Assembly: GCA_012728915.1 (NCBI GenBank)
Contig: JAAYEC010000027.1
Span: forward strand, 1 to 50,974
Source: Deltaproteobacteria bacterium
Lineage (GTDB): Bacteria > Desulfobacterota > Syntrophia > Syntrophales > UBA2192
Direction of reading: 5' to 3'
Length of the DNA stretch: 50,974 nt
Shown here in pieces: positions 1 through 8,185 of this stretch; the first letter of the stretch is position 1; each line of letters opens with the position of its first letter. The notes beneath the pieces are model-generated. The model was not told the origin of the DNA. It ran no database searches and worked only from the letters and a program-made list of their open reading frames with translations. The position numbers were made by a program, and so were the translations under genes.

Positions 1-50
1 ATCCGAAACGCTTGTGGCAAACTCTCGATCAACAACAACGGTGTCTTCAT
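1..50 (-). CDS. 5' end of an unidentified gene leaving the window
   Basis: A minus-strand ATG at 50-48 is preceded by a full Shine-Dalgarno AAGGAGG (complement of 57-63) at a spacing of 6 nt. The frame is open to the window edge and gives MKTPLLLIESLPQAFR as its first 16 residues. That is too short to assign a family. The strong ribosome site is the reason to believe it is real. The site lies inside a 10-bp inverted repeat (51-60 with 82-91), so translation may be controlled by RNA folding. The gene is divergent from the DUF2889 gene to its right. Confidence 0.5.
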   Translation of the reverse strand, partial: MKTPLLLIESLPQAFR

Positions 51-91
51 GGGGTACCTCCTTATGGGATCTGGCAATCTCGAGGTACCCC
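51..91 (-). promoter_or_regulatory. Inverted repeat covering the ribosome site of the leftward gene
   Basis: Positions 51-60 (GGGGTACCTC) and 82-91 (GAGGTACCCC) are perfect reverse complements separated by 21 nt. In the leftward transcript the downstream arm contains most of the AAGGAGG ribosome site and ends next to the ATG. A folded stem would therefore hide the site. Each arm also contains the self-complementary GGTACC, so a protein-binding role at DNA level is equally possible. Confidence 0.5.
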
Positions 92-153
92 TTTCCTGTC
101 TCTGACACAAGATAAGATACGCTACCTCCGGGGCGGGGCCCGCAGGATTGCTG

Positions 154-180
154 TTGACAAGTGCCACCAGGTGGTATACA
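154..180 (+). promoter_or_regulatory. Possible sigma-70 promoter with a palindrome in the spacer
   Basis: TTGACA at 154-159 is a perfect -35 box. TATACA at 175-180 is a good -10 box, but the 15-bp spacer is short. The spacer holds the palindrome CCACCAGGTGG (164-174), which could be a repressor site. If this promoter is used, the GTG at 161 cannot start the DUF2889 protein and a downstream start applies. Confidence 0.35.
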
Positions 181-838
181 GAACGTGAGGCAGCTTGAAG
201 AACAGGGGTCCCCGCTCTTCCGGCGGCGCCCTGACGAGGCGCCGGAGGTCACCGGCCACCGGAGGCGGTTGTGGGAAGTTTTGCAGAAAAAAGAACGAAT
301 CCATTCGAGAACCATTACCGTACACTCCTACGAGACTGACGACTCGTCCCTGCTGGTAGAAGGCAGCCTGGTGGATGAGCGTTTCTTTCCCTCTTTTTAC
401 TACAGCAGAAGCGAGTTCCTGGACCCCGGGATCGTACACGACATCCGCGTCGAGATGAACGTGGCCCTTCCATCGCTCGAGATCACCGGGGTGCATGCCG
501 CGATGCGGAAGGTTCCCGTCGAGGAATGCCTCGGCGTGGAGGCCGGCGCCGGGAAAATCGTCGGCCTCAGGATCCGGCCCGGTTTCTCGCGGGCCCTCAA
601 GGAGAGGCTGGGCGGCACGGCGGGGTGTCTGCACATGGCGACGCTGATCTTCCACATGGGGGCGGCCGCCGTGCAGGGGATGTGGGCCGCCCTGAGCCGG
701 AGGCGGGAAGGTGGAGGCACGAGGGCGCTCGACTACGACCCGGACATCCTGAAGAACAGCTGCTGGCTGTGGCGCGAAGACGGACCCTTCTTCGAGAAGG
801 TAACAAACCTGCGGGGGGAGAGAGAGAGGAAAGCGTAG
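161..838 (+). CDS. DUF2889 family protein
   Basis: Up to 225 residues. The family-like part begins near residue 43 (ERIHSRTITVHSYE) and continues through a His-Asp segment (PGIVHDIRVEM) to a Gly-Cys-His segment (LGGTAGCLHM). This pattern matches the DUF2889 family, whose function is unknown to me. The GTG at 161 gives the longest reading, but the first 40 residues look non-conserved and a promoter-like sequence overlaps this start. In-frame TTG codons at 269 (after GGAGG at 261-265) and 281 are plausible real starts. The gene lies 22 bp before the VanZ-like gene and probably shares its transcript. Confidence 0.6.
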   Translation: MPPGGIQNVRQLEEQGSPLFRRRPDEAPEVTGHRRRLWEVLQKKERIHSRTITVHSYETDDSSLLVEGSLVDERFFPSFYYSRSEFLDPGIVHDIRVEMNVALPSLEITGVHAAMRKVPVEECLGVEAGAGKIVGLRIRPGFSRALKERLGGTAGCLHMATLIFHMGAAAVQGMWAALSRRREGGGTRALDYDPDILKNSCWLWREDGPFFEKVTNLRGERERKA

Positions 839-860
839 ACGGTCTCACTGACGCGTTCAC

Positions 861-1313
861 ATGGCAACGAATCGTAAACTGGAAGGCTTCAACCGGAAAC
901 GCACTCTCCTCTATCACCTGCCTGCCGTCGGGTATGCGGCGCTGATTTTCGCATTGTCCTCGATGACCCTGGACATGGAGGAACTGCAGCCCATCCTGGC
1001 CTTTGACAAACTTCTGCACCTGGCGGAGTACTACGTCCTCGGGTACCTGCTCATGAGGTTGTTCACGACATCGGGTATCCCCGTGCTGGCCGCGAGCCCC
1101 GTTGCGGCGGCGATTCTCGTCGGAAGCGCCTGGGGGCTGGGTGACGAGATGCACCAGGCCTTCGTGCCCGGCAGGGTGGCCAGCCTGTGGGATCTCCTGT
1201 TCGATGCCGCGGGCGTCGGGCTGGCAGCCTGCACATTCTCCTTTGTCCGTCATCGGCTGGGGCCGGTCAGGGCCCTGGAGGATCGAATCGAAGCAGAGGT
1301 GAGCCGCCGTTGA
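861..1313 (+). CDS. VanZ-like family membrane protein
   Basis: 150 residues with about four hydrophobic segments. The VanZ-like signature is present: DKLLHLAEYYVLGYLL in the middle, then GDEMHQAFVPGR and a short SLWDLLFDAAG stretch before the last membrane segment. VanZ itself gives low-level teicoplanin resistance, but most homologues have no known role and no resistance role is implied here. No clear ribosome site precedes the ATG. The stop codon overlaps the TTG start of cmk in TTGA, which indicates translational coupling. Confidence 0.75.
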   Translation: MATNRKLEGFNRKRTLLYHLPAVGYAALIFALSSMTLDMEELQPILAFDKLLHLAEYYVLGYLLMRLFTTSGIPVLAASPVAAAILVGSAWGLGDEMHQAFVPGRVASLWDLLFDAAGVGLAACTFSFVRHRLGPVRALEDRIEAEVSRR

Positions 1314-1993
1314 CGAGGCGATACGTGGTGACCGTCGACGGGCCGGCCGGATCGGGGAAGAGCACGGTCAGCAGGCTGCTTGCCCGGGAGCTTGCCTACG
1401 TGTATCTCGACACGGGGGCCCTGTACCGTGCCGTGGCCTTGAAGGTGAGCCGCTCGGGCCTTGCCGCCGGCGACCGGGCCGGCATTGCAGCCCTTTGCGG
1501 CGAGACGACCGTCACGATTGCCGGGCTCGACGGGGTCACGCGGGTCCTCCTGGACGGTGCGGACGTCACGGAACTCCTCCGCACGCCGGAGATCAGCATG
1601 CTGGCCTCGGCCGTGTCGGCCGTGCCCGAGGTGAGGCAGCGGCTGCTCGCGGTGCAGCGGGAGGCGGCCCTGACCGGCGGGATCGTCGCCGAGGGGCGCG
1701 ACATGGGGACCGTGGTGTTTCCCGGCGCCGACGTGAAGTTCTTCCTCACGGCGGGCCCCGAGGAGAGAGGCCGTAGGCGCTGGCTCGAGTTGAGGGAGCG
1801 CGGTCACGAGGCGGGTCTCGGAGAGGTGATCGAGGACGTGGTCCGGAGGGATCACCAGGACAGCGAGCGGGAGATCGCCCCGCTTCGGCCGGCCGAGGAC
1901 GGGATCGTCATCGACTCGACGGGCAAGACCGTCGAGCAGGTCGTCGACGAGATGCTTCGCGCCATAAAAGATAAAGAGAACAGAGTGTTATAA
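1310..1993 (+). CDS. cmk: Cytidylate kinase
   Basis: 227 residues, the usual bacterial size. It phosphorylates CMP and dCMP with ATP in pyrimidine salvage and supply. The P-loop GPAGSGKST is near the N terminus, followed by YLDTGALYRA, and the family segment VAEGRDMGTVVFP lies in the middle with a basic lid region (RGRRRWLELRERG). I chose TTG 1310 because AGAGGTGAG lies just upstream and it overlaps the preceding stop. A GTG at 1326 is an alternative that keeps the P-loop. The gene is followed by rpsA, the order seen in many proteobacteria. Confidence 0.93.
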   Translation: MTRRYVVTVDGPAGSGKSTVSRLLARELAYVYLDTGALYRAVALKVSRSGLAAGDRAGIAALCGETTVTIAGLDGVTRVLLDGADVTELLRTPEISMLASAVSAVPEVRQRLLAVQREAALTGGIVAEGRDMGTVVFPGADVKFFLTAGPEERGRRRWLELRERGHEAGLGEVIEDVVRRDHQDSEREIAPLRPAEDGIVIDSTGKTVEQVVDEMLRAIKDKENRVL

Positions 1994-2068
1994 AGCCTTG
2001 ATCTTTTGAAATCAGTGTGCTACGCCTCAGTAGTTTATCGGGCGTCGTGTGAAATTCTAACGGGGGTA

Positions 2069-3817
2069 ATGCGGGTGATGGTTACGGAAGAGAGTGTGAA
2101 GGTGGAAGAACAAGACAGGGAGGCGGCAGAGGAGCAGGCGGCGGCGAAAAAGGAGGACGAGGTCGGTTTTTCGGCACTCTACGAGCAGAGCCTGCAGGAG
2201 CTTCGGTCCGGTGAGATCGTGACCGGCAGGGTCGTGCAGGTCAGCGCCGATATGATCATGGTGGACGTGGGCTCCAAGACGGAAGGGATGATCCCCGCGC
2301 GGGAGCTACGCGACGCGGCCGGGAACATCACCGTCAGCGTGGGAGACGAGATCGAGGTCCTCGTGGAAAGAAGGGGCGAGGACGACAGCCTGATCCTCTC
2401 GCGCGACAAGGCCGCCAGGATCAAGACCTGGGGGGTCATCAGGGAGAAGTTCGAGAACGACCAGCCCATCCAGGGGACGATCACGCAGCGGGTCAAGGGC
2501 GGCCTGACGGTGGACATCGGGATCCCGGCGTTCCTGCCCGGCTCCCAGGTGGACATCCGGCCCGTCCGGGACCTGGACCGCTTCGTCGGCCAGACCATGC
2601 AGTTCAACATCCTCAAGTTCGACCGCGACCGCAACAACGTCGTCCTGTCGCGGCGGGCCATCATGGAGAAGGAGCGCGAGTCGGACCGCAAGCAGCTCCT
2701 CGAGACGATCGAAGAGGGGAAGGTCATCGAGGGGATCATCAAGAACATCACCGACTACGGCCTCTTCATTGACCTGGGCGGCATCGACGGGCTGCTCCAC
2801 GTCACCGACATCTCCTGGGGCAAGGTTCCGAAGCCCTCGGAGAACTTCGGCAAGGGCGACAGGATCCGGGTGAAGGTGCTGTCCTTCGACCGCGAAAAGG
2901 AGCGGGTCTCCCTGGGCCTCAAACAGCTTACCCCGAACCCCTGGGAGCGGATCACCGAGAAGTATTCCGTCGGTGCCATCCTCGAAGGCAAGGTGGTCAG
3001 CATCGTCGACTACGGCGCCTTCGTCGAGCTCGAACCGGGCGTCGAAGGCCTCATCCATGTCTCGGAAATGTTCTGGACAAGGGAGATCCGCCACCCCTCC
3101 AAGGTCCTCTCCGTCGGACAGGTGCTGAACGTCATGGTCCTCGAGGTGAATGCCGAGGGCAAGCGCATCTCGCTGGGCCTCAAACAGACGACGCCGAACC
3201 CCTGGCTGGCTCTGCAGGAAAAGTATCCCGAGGGCACCGTCATCCGGGGCCGCATCCGCAACATCACGGACTTCGGAGTCTTCGTGGGCGTCGAGGAGGG
3301 GATCGACGGCCTCGTGCACGTGTCCGACATTTCGTGGAAGCACCGCGTCAAGCATCCCTCGGAGCTCTACAAGAAGGGCCAGGAAATCGACGCTGTCGTG
3401 CTGAATGTCGATGTCGAAAACGAGAAGTTCTCCCTGGGCATCAAACAGCTCGAGAAAAACCCCTGGGAGGAGTTCTGCGAGCGCTACAACCCCGGCGCCG
3501 TCATCACCGGCAAGGTGACCAACATCACCGACTTCGGCATCTTCGTGGAGATCGAGGAGGGAATCGAGGGCCTCGTGCACATCTCCGAGCTGAGCCAGAA
3601 ACGGGTCAAGGCGGCATCGGACCTCTACAGCGTGGGCGACGCGGTCACGGCCGTGGTGAAGAGCATCGATCCGAGAAACCGCAAGATCCGGCTGAGCATC
3701 AAGGACCACGAGGCGACGGTCCAGCAGTCCTCCCCGGCCCGGCAGTACATCAACAACAAGGAGAATCTCGGGTCGAGCCTCGGCAAGGCGCTGGCGGACA
3801 TCAAGCTCGATTCATAA
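2069..3817 (+). CDS. rpsA: 30S ribosomal protein S1
   Basis: 582 residues with six S1 RNA-binding repeats, the normal proteobacterial architecture. Repeats 3 to 6 are the most regular, each with a pattern such as GKVTNITDFGIFVEIEEG, a GLVHISELS-like segment, and LGLKQL or LSIKDH at the end. S1 sits on the small subunit and helps bind mRNA leaders. The reading frame is open back to 2006, but the start is most likely ATG 2069 or ATG 2078 (MVTEESVKVEEQ), after a G-rich stretch at 2062-2066. The leading 30 or so residues are acidic and low in complexity. It follows cmk by 75 bp. Confidence 0.95.
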   Translation: MRVMVTEESVKVEEQDREAAEEQAAAKKEDEVGFSALYEQSLQELRSGEIVTGRVVQVSADMIMVDVGSKTEGMIPARELRDAAGNITVSVGDEIEVLVERRGEDDSLILSRDKAARIKTWGVIREKFENDQPIQGTITQRVKGGLTVDIGIPAFLPGSQVDIRPVRDLDRFVGQTMQFNILKFDRDRNNVVLSRRAIMEKERESDRKQLLETIEEGKVIEGIIKNITDYGLFIDLGGIDGLLHVTDISWGKVPKPSENFGKGDRIRVKVLSFDREKERVSLGLKQLTPNPWERITEKYSVGAILEGKVVSIVDYGAFVELEPGVEGLIHVSEMFWTREIRHPSKVLSVGQVLNVMVLEVNAEGKRISLGLKQTTPNPWLALQEKYPEGTVIRGRIRNITDFGVFVGVEEGIDGLVHVSDISWKHRVKHPSELYKKGQEIDAVVLNVDVENEKFSLGIKQLEKNPWEEFCERYNPGAVITGKVTNITDFGIFVEIEEGIEGLVHISELSQKRVKAASDLYSVGDAVTAVVKSIDPRNRKIRLSIKDHEATVQQSSPARQYINNKENLGSSLGKALADIKLDS

Positions 3818-3889
3818 ATGAGAGGCTGAAGGCAAGAGGGGGCATCTTCTTGTCTCGTGCCCGCTTTCCGGCGGGTGGAAAGGGAGACC

Positions 3890-4795
3890 ATGCGCAAACG
3901 GCATCCCGTTCTCTTCGGACTGCTCCTGCTGCTCGTCATCGGGGCGGGGTTCTTCCTTCTCGTCTACAGCATGAGTTCCGTGACGGGGGAAAAGGCGGCC
4001 TTCATCGCGAAGGAGCGTATCGGCGTGGTCACCCTCAAGGGGGTCATCACGGATTCGAGGCCCGTCCTCGACGTCCTGGAGAAGTTCGGCAAGGACGACA
4101 GCATCAAGGCGATCGTGCTGCGCATCGACACGCCCGGCGGGGGCGTGGGCCCCTCCCAGGAGATCTACGAGAAGGTCCGCACGCTGCGCAAGAAGAAGAC
4201 CGTGGTGGCGTCCATGGGTTCCATGGCCGCCTCGGGCGGCTACTATGTCGCCTGTGCGGCCGAGAAGATCGTCGCCAACCCGGGATCGCTGACAGGCAGC
4301 ATCGGCGTGATCATGCACTTCACCAACATGGAAGACCTCTTCAGGAAGGTGGGCCTGCGCGCGTCGGTCATCAAGAGCGGCCGTTACAAGGATGCCGGCT
4401 CCCCATTCCGGGATATGACCGGAGAGGAACGGCAACTGCTGCAGGCGCTGATCGATGACGTCCACGAGCAGTTCGTCGATGCCGTGTCCGAGGGCCGGGG
4501 GATCGAGAAGGGGAAGGTGATCGAGGTGGCCGATGGCCGGGTCTTCACGGGCCGTCAGGCGCTGAAATTGAGGCTCGTCGACGAACTCGGGGACCTGGAT
4601 CATGCCGCGGAAATCGCGGCAAAGCTGGCACAGCTCGAAGGCAAGCCGGAGCTGTACTTCCCCAGGGAGGAAAAACGCTCGGTCTGGCGTTACGTGATGG
4701 AAGAGGCGGTTTCGGTTCTCAAGCGGGAGATGGCGGCAACGGTGGCGGAAACGGCACCGGGCCTGGGCTACCTTTATCTGGGTCGGGGAAGGTGA
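3890..4795 (+). CDS. sppA: Signal peptide peptidase SppA, 36K type
   Basis: 301 residues, the short single-domain form. An N-terminal membrane anchor (about residues 7-27) is followed by the S49 protease fold. The nucleophile is the Ser in MAASGGYYVA and the general base is the Lys in SGRYKDAGSP, both present. The family segment RIDTPGGGV is also seen. SppA degrades signal peptides left in the membrane. ATG 3890 is chosen because AGGGAG lies just upstream and the anchor follows directly. An upstream in-frame GTG (3857) adds only a charged, unlikely extension. It lies between rpsA and the IHF-like gene in one probable operon. Confidence 0.9.
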   Translation: MRKRHPVLFGLLLLLVIGAGFFLLVYSMSSVTGEKAAFIAKERIGVVTLKGVITDSRPVLDVLEKFGKDDSIKAIVLRIDTPGGGVGPSQEIYEKVRTLRKKKTVVASMGSMAASGGYYVACAAEKIVANPGSLTGSIGVIMHFTNMEDLFRKVGLRASVIKSGRYKDAGSPFRDMTGEERQLLQALIDDVHEQFVDAVSEGRGIEKGKVIEVADGRVFTGRQALKLRLVDELGDLDHAAEIAAKLAQLEGKPELYFPREEKRSVWRYVMEEAVSVLKREMAATVAETAPGLGYLYLGRGR

Positions 4796-4802
4796 CGCTT
4801 CC

Positions 4803-5099
4803 ATGACAAAGAGGGATTTGATCGCGAGGATTCAGGAACAGCTCACGGAGTACCCGCGCAAGGATGTGGCGCACGCCGTGGAGATCGTGTTCGAATCGAT
4901 GGTGCAGGCCATGAAGAAGGACGAGCGCATCGAGATCCGGGGGTTCGGCAACTTCACGGTTCGCAAGAGGGACCCGCGGCGGGGGCGAAACCCCATGACG
5001 GGCGCGTCCGTGGACGTCCCGACGAGGCGTTTTCCCTTCTTCAAGGTGGGGAAGGACCTCAAGGAGCGGGTCGACCGAAAAAAACAGGATATCGGGTAA
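4803..5099 (+). CDS. ihfB: Integration host factor beta-like (HU/IHF family) DNA-bending protein
   Basis: 98 residues, the usual length. The signature GFGNFTVRKRDPRRGRNP spans the start of the DNA-contacting arm, followed by the tip NPMTG and the C-terminal VGKDLKERV. The gene order cmk-rpsA-ihfB matches that of Escherichia coli except for the inserted sppA, which favours the IHF beta assignment over HU. It starts 7 bp after the sppA stop. A short hairpin TGAACG-CCCC-CGTTCA (5104-5119) follows the stop and may be a weak terminator. Confidence 0.85.
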   Translation: MTKRDLIARIQEQLTEYPRKDVAHAVEIVFESMVQAMKKDERIEIRGFGNFTVRKRDPRRGRNPMTGASVDVPTRRFPFFKVGKDLKERVDRKKQDIG

Positions 5100-5229
5100 T
5101 CGGTGAACGCCCCCGTTCATTTCAGCCGCCTGCAGCCTGCCGCCCCGACCGCGCGTTCATCCGATCGAGCCGATCAGCTCCGCCCGATCCGCCGGCACAA
5201 ACCAGGCCTGCCTTCAAGGTCAACCGGTT

Positions 5230-5997
5230 ATGGACTATAAGACCATCCGCATCACAAGGGAGGACGGCTATGCCGTCGTCGTGCTCAATCGCCCGCACGA
5301 GATGAACGCCCTTTCCCGGGAGATGAAGACCGAACTCGTCGATTGCTTCTCGGTGCTCGAAACCGACGATGCCGTACGTGCCGTCATCCTCACGGGAGGC
5401 GACTACTTCTTCTCGGCCGGGATGGACCTCAAGGAAATGGCGGCCCTCGGCGACGAGGAGATCGACGATTACTTCGGCCTCATCGCGAGCTACCTGCAGA
5501 AGATCTTCGCCTTCCGCAAGCCGGTCATTGCGGCCGTGGGAGGGATCGCCCTGGGGGGCGGCTTCAACCTGGCAACCGTCTGCGATCTCATCGTTGCCTC
5601 TGAAAGCGCGATTTTCGGTCACCCGGAGCTGAAGTTCGGCCTGAACCCCCTGTTCAACCCGATTAACCGCCTTGTCGGAACGGCCAAGGCCAAGGAGATC
5701 ACGATGCTCGGGGAGCCGATCGGGGCCATGGAGGCCCTGCGGATCGGGCTGGTCAACAAGGTGGCCCCCCCGGATCGATTCATGGAGGAGGCCCGGGTCA
5801 TGGCCAGGGAGCTTGCGGCAAGGCCGCCCAGGGCCGTCGAGGCGGTGAAGCGGATCTCGGAAGTGGCGCCCTTCCTCGACAAGAGCTCCGCCCTGGGATA
5901 CGAGTTCGAGATGTCCGCCCTGCTGTACTCGCGCGCAGAGCGAAAGGAGTGCATGCGCCGTTTTCTCGAGGAGTTGAAGCAGAAAAAAAAGAAGTGA
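5230..5997 (+). CDS. Enoyl-CoA hydratase/isomerase (crotonase family)
   Basis: 255 residues. Crotonase features are clear: LNRPHEMNALS near the N terminus, the oxyanion segments FSAGMDLKEM and GGIALGGGFNLA, and one catalytic-type Glu at residue 133 in FGHPELKFGL. The other hydratase Glu position is not obviously conserved, so isomerase, hydratase or hydrolase activity remains open. The C terminus is a Lys-rich tail. It resembles the crotonase at 32665 more than the one at 31768. It stands 130 bp after ihfB and faces the orphan sigma-like gene, with only 33 bp between their stops. Confidence 0.85.
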   Translation: MDYKTIRITREDGYAVVVLNRPHEMNALSREMKTELVDCFSVLETDDAVRAVILTGGDYFFSAGMDLKEMAALGDEEIDDYFGLIASYLQKIFAFRKPVIAAVGGIALGGGFNLATVCDLIVASESAIFGHPELKFGLNPLFNPINRLVGTAKAKEITMLGEPIGAMEALRIGLVNKVAPPDRFMEEARVMARELAARPPRAVEAVKRISEVAPFLDKSSALGYEFEMSALLYSRAERKECMRRFLEELKQKKKK

Positions 5998-6030
5998 TGC
6001 GGCGTTGCCGCCTGCCGCCCTGGCCTTCCT

Positions 6031-6306
6031 TCAGCGGTAATCCTTGTCAAAGTCGGGCGATGCGAAATCCTTCAGCTGGTCCCGTCGCTTCTTGTGCTGC
6101 AGTTTCCGCAGGGCCTTTGCCTCGATCTGGCGGATACGCTCACGGGTTACCCCCATCATCTCGCCGACTTCCTCCAGCGTGAAGGGACCGTAGTTGCAGG
6201 CAACCCATGTGCAATTGCAGAACATCTCGTTCTTGAGCCACCATTCGCAGACCGTATCCTGGCAGGGATCGGTGATGAGGATCGCCTTCTTCTTGCACTT
6301 GTACAT
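6031..6306 (-). CDS. Small Cys-rich protein with a sigma-70 region 4 helix-turn-helix
   Basis: 91 residues. Residues about 40-72 ([19 protein letters not shown] and following) are a textbook sigma-70 region 4.2, the part that reads the -35 box. There is no region 2 or 3, so it cannot act as a complete sigma factor. The first 40 residues hold six cysteines (4, 15, 20, 30, 32, 37), which could bind zinc or an iron-sulfur cluster; that is inference. Similar short sigma-like proteins are known to me from Desulfobacterota without assigned function. A strong promoter lies upstream. AGGAG (complement of 6319-6323) sits rather far, 12 nt, from the ATG. Confidence 0.75.
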   Translation of the reverse strand: MYKCKKKAILITDPCQDTVCEWWLKNEMFCNCTWVACNYGPFTLEEVGEMMGVTRERIRQIEAKALRKLQHKKRRDQLKDFASPDFDKDYR

Positions 6307-6342
6307 GCGCGCTGCGGTCTCCTGCGGTGAAGAATTGTTCCT

Positions 6343-6370
6343 ATACTAATGCCCCTTTTTATTTTGTCAA
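6343..6370 (-). promoter_or_regulatory. Sigma-70 promoter of the sigma-like gene
   Basis: Read on the minus strand: TTGACA (complement of 6365-6370), a 16-bp AT-rich spacer and TAGTAT (complement of 6343-6348). The -35 box is perfect and the -10 box matches 4 of 6. Transcription would begin about 30 nt before the start codon at 6306. Confidence 0.6.
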
Positions 6371-7049
6371 CGCCAAAGGAGCAGTTTTTCTCCCATTTTT
6401 CCGATTCATGGCGTTCGGCTGCCGGCCCCCCGGCCGGCGGCGGCCTCTTGCCCGTCATGCGAGGCGGGTGCCGCAGGACCTTTTGAGCAAGGCCCGTTCG
6501 CGGCAAATCCCGGTCGAGCAAATGTTGCATACGTTGCAGAAAGGGCTCGGTGTTCCGACATTTTTTTGACGGAATGACGGCCGTATATGTATCGGAATAT
6601 ACTAAAGAATTCATAAAACCGAGACCATTCACAAGCACTGTGAAGTATCTGTGGATAAATGTGTTGGCCTTTCGGGTAAGTCAGTGCAGCAAAAGAGGAA
6701 ATACCGGAATGCACGCTTTGGCGTCACAGGGAATAGCGGCATTATTTCAACCGGTTATGATATTCGTGGTCCCGCTTCCGAGCTCGGGGCCGCGGCAGAG
6801 GTAAGTGGCGCCCGCCCGGCTGTCTGTCTTTTTGACGTTCATTTTTCCTTCAAGGACACGGGAATCCGCGATTGCCCGCCCCCATGTCCACATCAGGGAC
6901 CGGTCCGCCCGGTTGTCGCCATCCAGCCGGATTTCTCTCAGCAGTCCGGGGGCGCGTGCCGTGCGGGGCAAAAGGGGAAGCCGGGCGATGCGGCGCAAGA
7001 GACGCCGTCGAGGCCCCGTCCGGTTCCGTGGCTATCGGCCCGATTTATC

Positions 7050-7078
7050 TTGACAATTCATGGTGAATGCATTAGCGT
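7050..7078 (+). promoter_or_regulatory. Probable promoter of the PTS genes
   Basis: TTGACA at 7050-7055 (perfect), 17-bp spacer, TAGCGT at 7073-7078 (3 of 6). It lies about 80 bp before the EIIA start and is the best promoter candidate in that gap. Confidence 0.45.
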
Positions 7079-7155
7079 TACCCATCGCGAAACGGGCTGT
7101 CGAAGACCCTGCGGGGCGCCTGGACAGTCCACTTTCAGAATCGGGAGAGTGAGTC

Positions 7156-7572
7156 ATGATCGGGGTCCTGGTCATCACGCACGGCAACCTCGGGAACGAG
7201 CTGGTCAAGGTGGCGGAGCTGATCAAGGGAAGCCTGGACGGGACCCTCTGCGTCTCGGTGGACGCCACCAGGGGGCTCGATGACCTGAGAAAGGAAATCA
7301 CGTCGGCCATCCGGAAAGTGGATTCGGGCTCCGGCGTGCTCGTCCTGACGGATCTCTTCGGTGGAACCCCTTCGAACGTATCCCTGGCCTTTCTGAAGGA
7401 GGGCAAGGTCGAGGTCGTCACGGGGGTCAATCTGCCCATGCTCCTCAAGGTTCCCGACGTGAGGGAGAAGGAGGACGACCTTTCGAGATTCGCCGCCGAG
7501 ATCCGGGACTACGGCAAGAAGAATATCTACCTGGCAAGCGAGGTTCTCAAGAAGAAAATTGGCGACAGTTGA
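7156..7572 (+). CDS. PTS mannose-type EIIA component
   Basis: 138 residues, a single mannose-family EIIA domain. The phospho-accepting His is residue 9 in GVLVITHGNLG. LVLTDLFGGTPSNV and the NLPMLLKV segment are further family hallmarks. In a complete PTS, phospho-HPr passes phosphate to this His and then to EIIB. GGGAGAG precedes the ATG. In Desulfobacterota such EIIA proteins often have regulatory roles, because many of these organisms do not live on sugars; that is family knowledge, not shown here. EIIB and EIIC follow closely. Confidence 0.92.
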   Translation: MIGVLVITHGNLGNELVKVAELIKGSLDGTLCVSVDATRGLDDLRKEITSAIRKVDSGSGVLVLTDLFGGTPSNVSLAFLKEGKVEVVTGVNLPMLLKVPDVREKEDDLSRFAAEIRDYGKKNIYLASEVLKKKIGDS

Positions 7573-7641
7573 CACAGGGCCGGGCGCCCGCCCCGAAGGG
7601 CATCCGGCTTTTTGCCCCGTCGCGTGAGTTGTGGACGCCCG

Positions 7642-8139
7642 ATGGATTTCTCCCTCGTCAGAGTCGATAACCGCCTGGTTCATGGGCAGATCATCGAGAC
7701 GTGGCTTCCGTTCCTCAGGGCGACACGGATCATCGTCGTCAACGACGAAGTGGCAAGCAGCTTCTTCCGCGAGACCGTCATCCGCATGGCGGTTCCGCGT
7801 GAAGTGGACGTCCTGGTCTACGGGGTGGAGGAGTTCGGCCTCAGCGACAACGCCCGACAGAACGAAGACGGGAGGACCATTGTTCTCTTCAGCGGGTTGA
7901 ACGACATCATGCGGGCCTTCGAGGACGGGTTTCGCTTTCCGTCGCTCAACATCGGCAACCTCTACAGCGACGACTGCACGCTTCGGTGTTCCCCGTCTGT
8001 CGCCCTGGCCGCCACGGACATTGCCCATATCCGGACGTTGCTCGAGTCGGGCGTGACGGTGGAGCTGAGATCCGTGCCGAGCGACAAGCCGCTGGACGTT
8101 CGCGCGCTTCTCGCCCCCGGCAATGAACAGGGGCGCTGA
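7642..8139 (+). CDS. PTS mannose/sorbose-type EIIB component
   Basis: 165 residues from ATG 7642. The signature DNRLVHGQI carries the phospho-His (residue 14). IIVVNDEVA and a C-terminal domain ending ELRSVPSDKPLDV fit the sorbose-type EIIB fold. It takes phosphate from the EIIA encoded just before it and would normally give it to a sugar held by EIIC/EIID. An upstream in-frame GTG at 7612 gives a longer form, but its first ten residues do not look like the family. The stop lies before the chosen EIIC start at 8186. Confidence 0.9.
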   Translation: MDFSLVRVDNRLVHGQIIETWLPFLRATRIIVVNDEVASSFFRETVIRMAVPREVDVLVYGVEEFGLSDNARQNEDGRTIVLFSGLNDIMRAFEDGFRFPSLNIGNLYSDDCTLRCSPSVALAATDIAHIRTLLESGVTVELRSVPSDKPLDVRALLAPGNEQGR

Positions 8140-8185
8140 CTTCGCGGGACTCGAGGGCCGGGCCGCGTTGTCCGGGGGAGCGAGC

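Larger units (their letters stand above)
6307..7155. other. Long intergenic region without a convincing gene
   Basis: 849 bp. The left edge holds the promoter of the sigma-like gene and the right edge the probable promoter of the PTS genes. Several open frames cross the middle but none has a ribosome site, family motif or consistent codon pattern. Around 6540-6740 the base composition is more AT-rich than the surroundings. A small RNA could be hidden here, but I see no recognised RNA family. Confidence 0.5.

Noticed and set aside
6650-6658. TGTGGATAA, a perfect DnaA box
   Set aside because: It is a single copy with no cluster, AT-rich unwinding region or dnaA/dnaN nearby. One 9-mer can occur by chance and does not make an origin.
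6651-7283. A 210-residue open frame in the gap before the PTS genes
   Set aside because: No ribosome site, no family motif, and it overlaps the EIIA gene in another frame.
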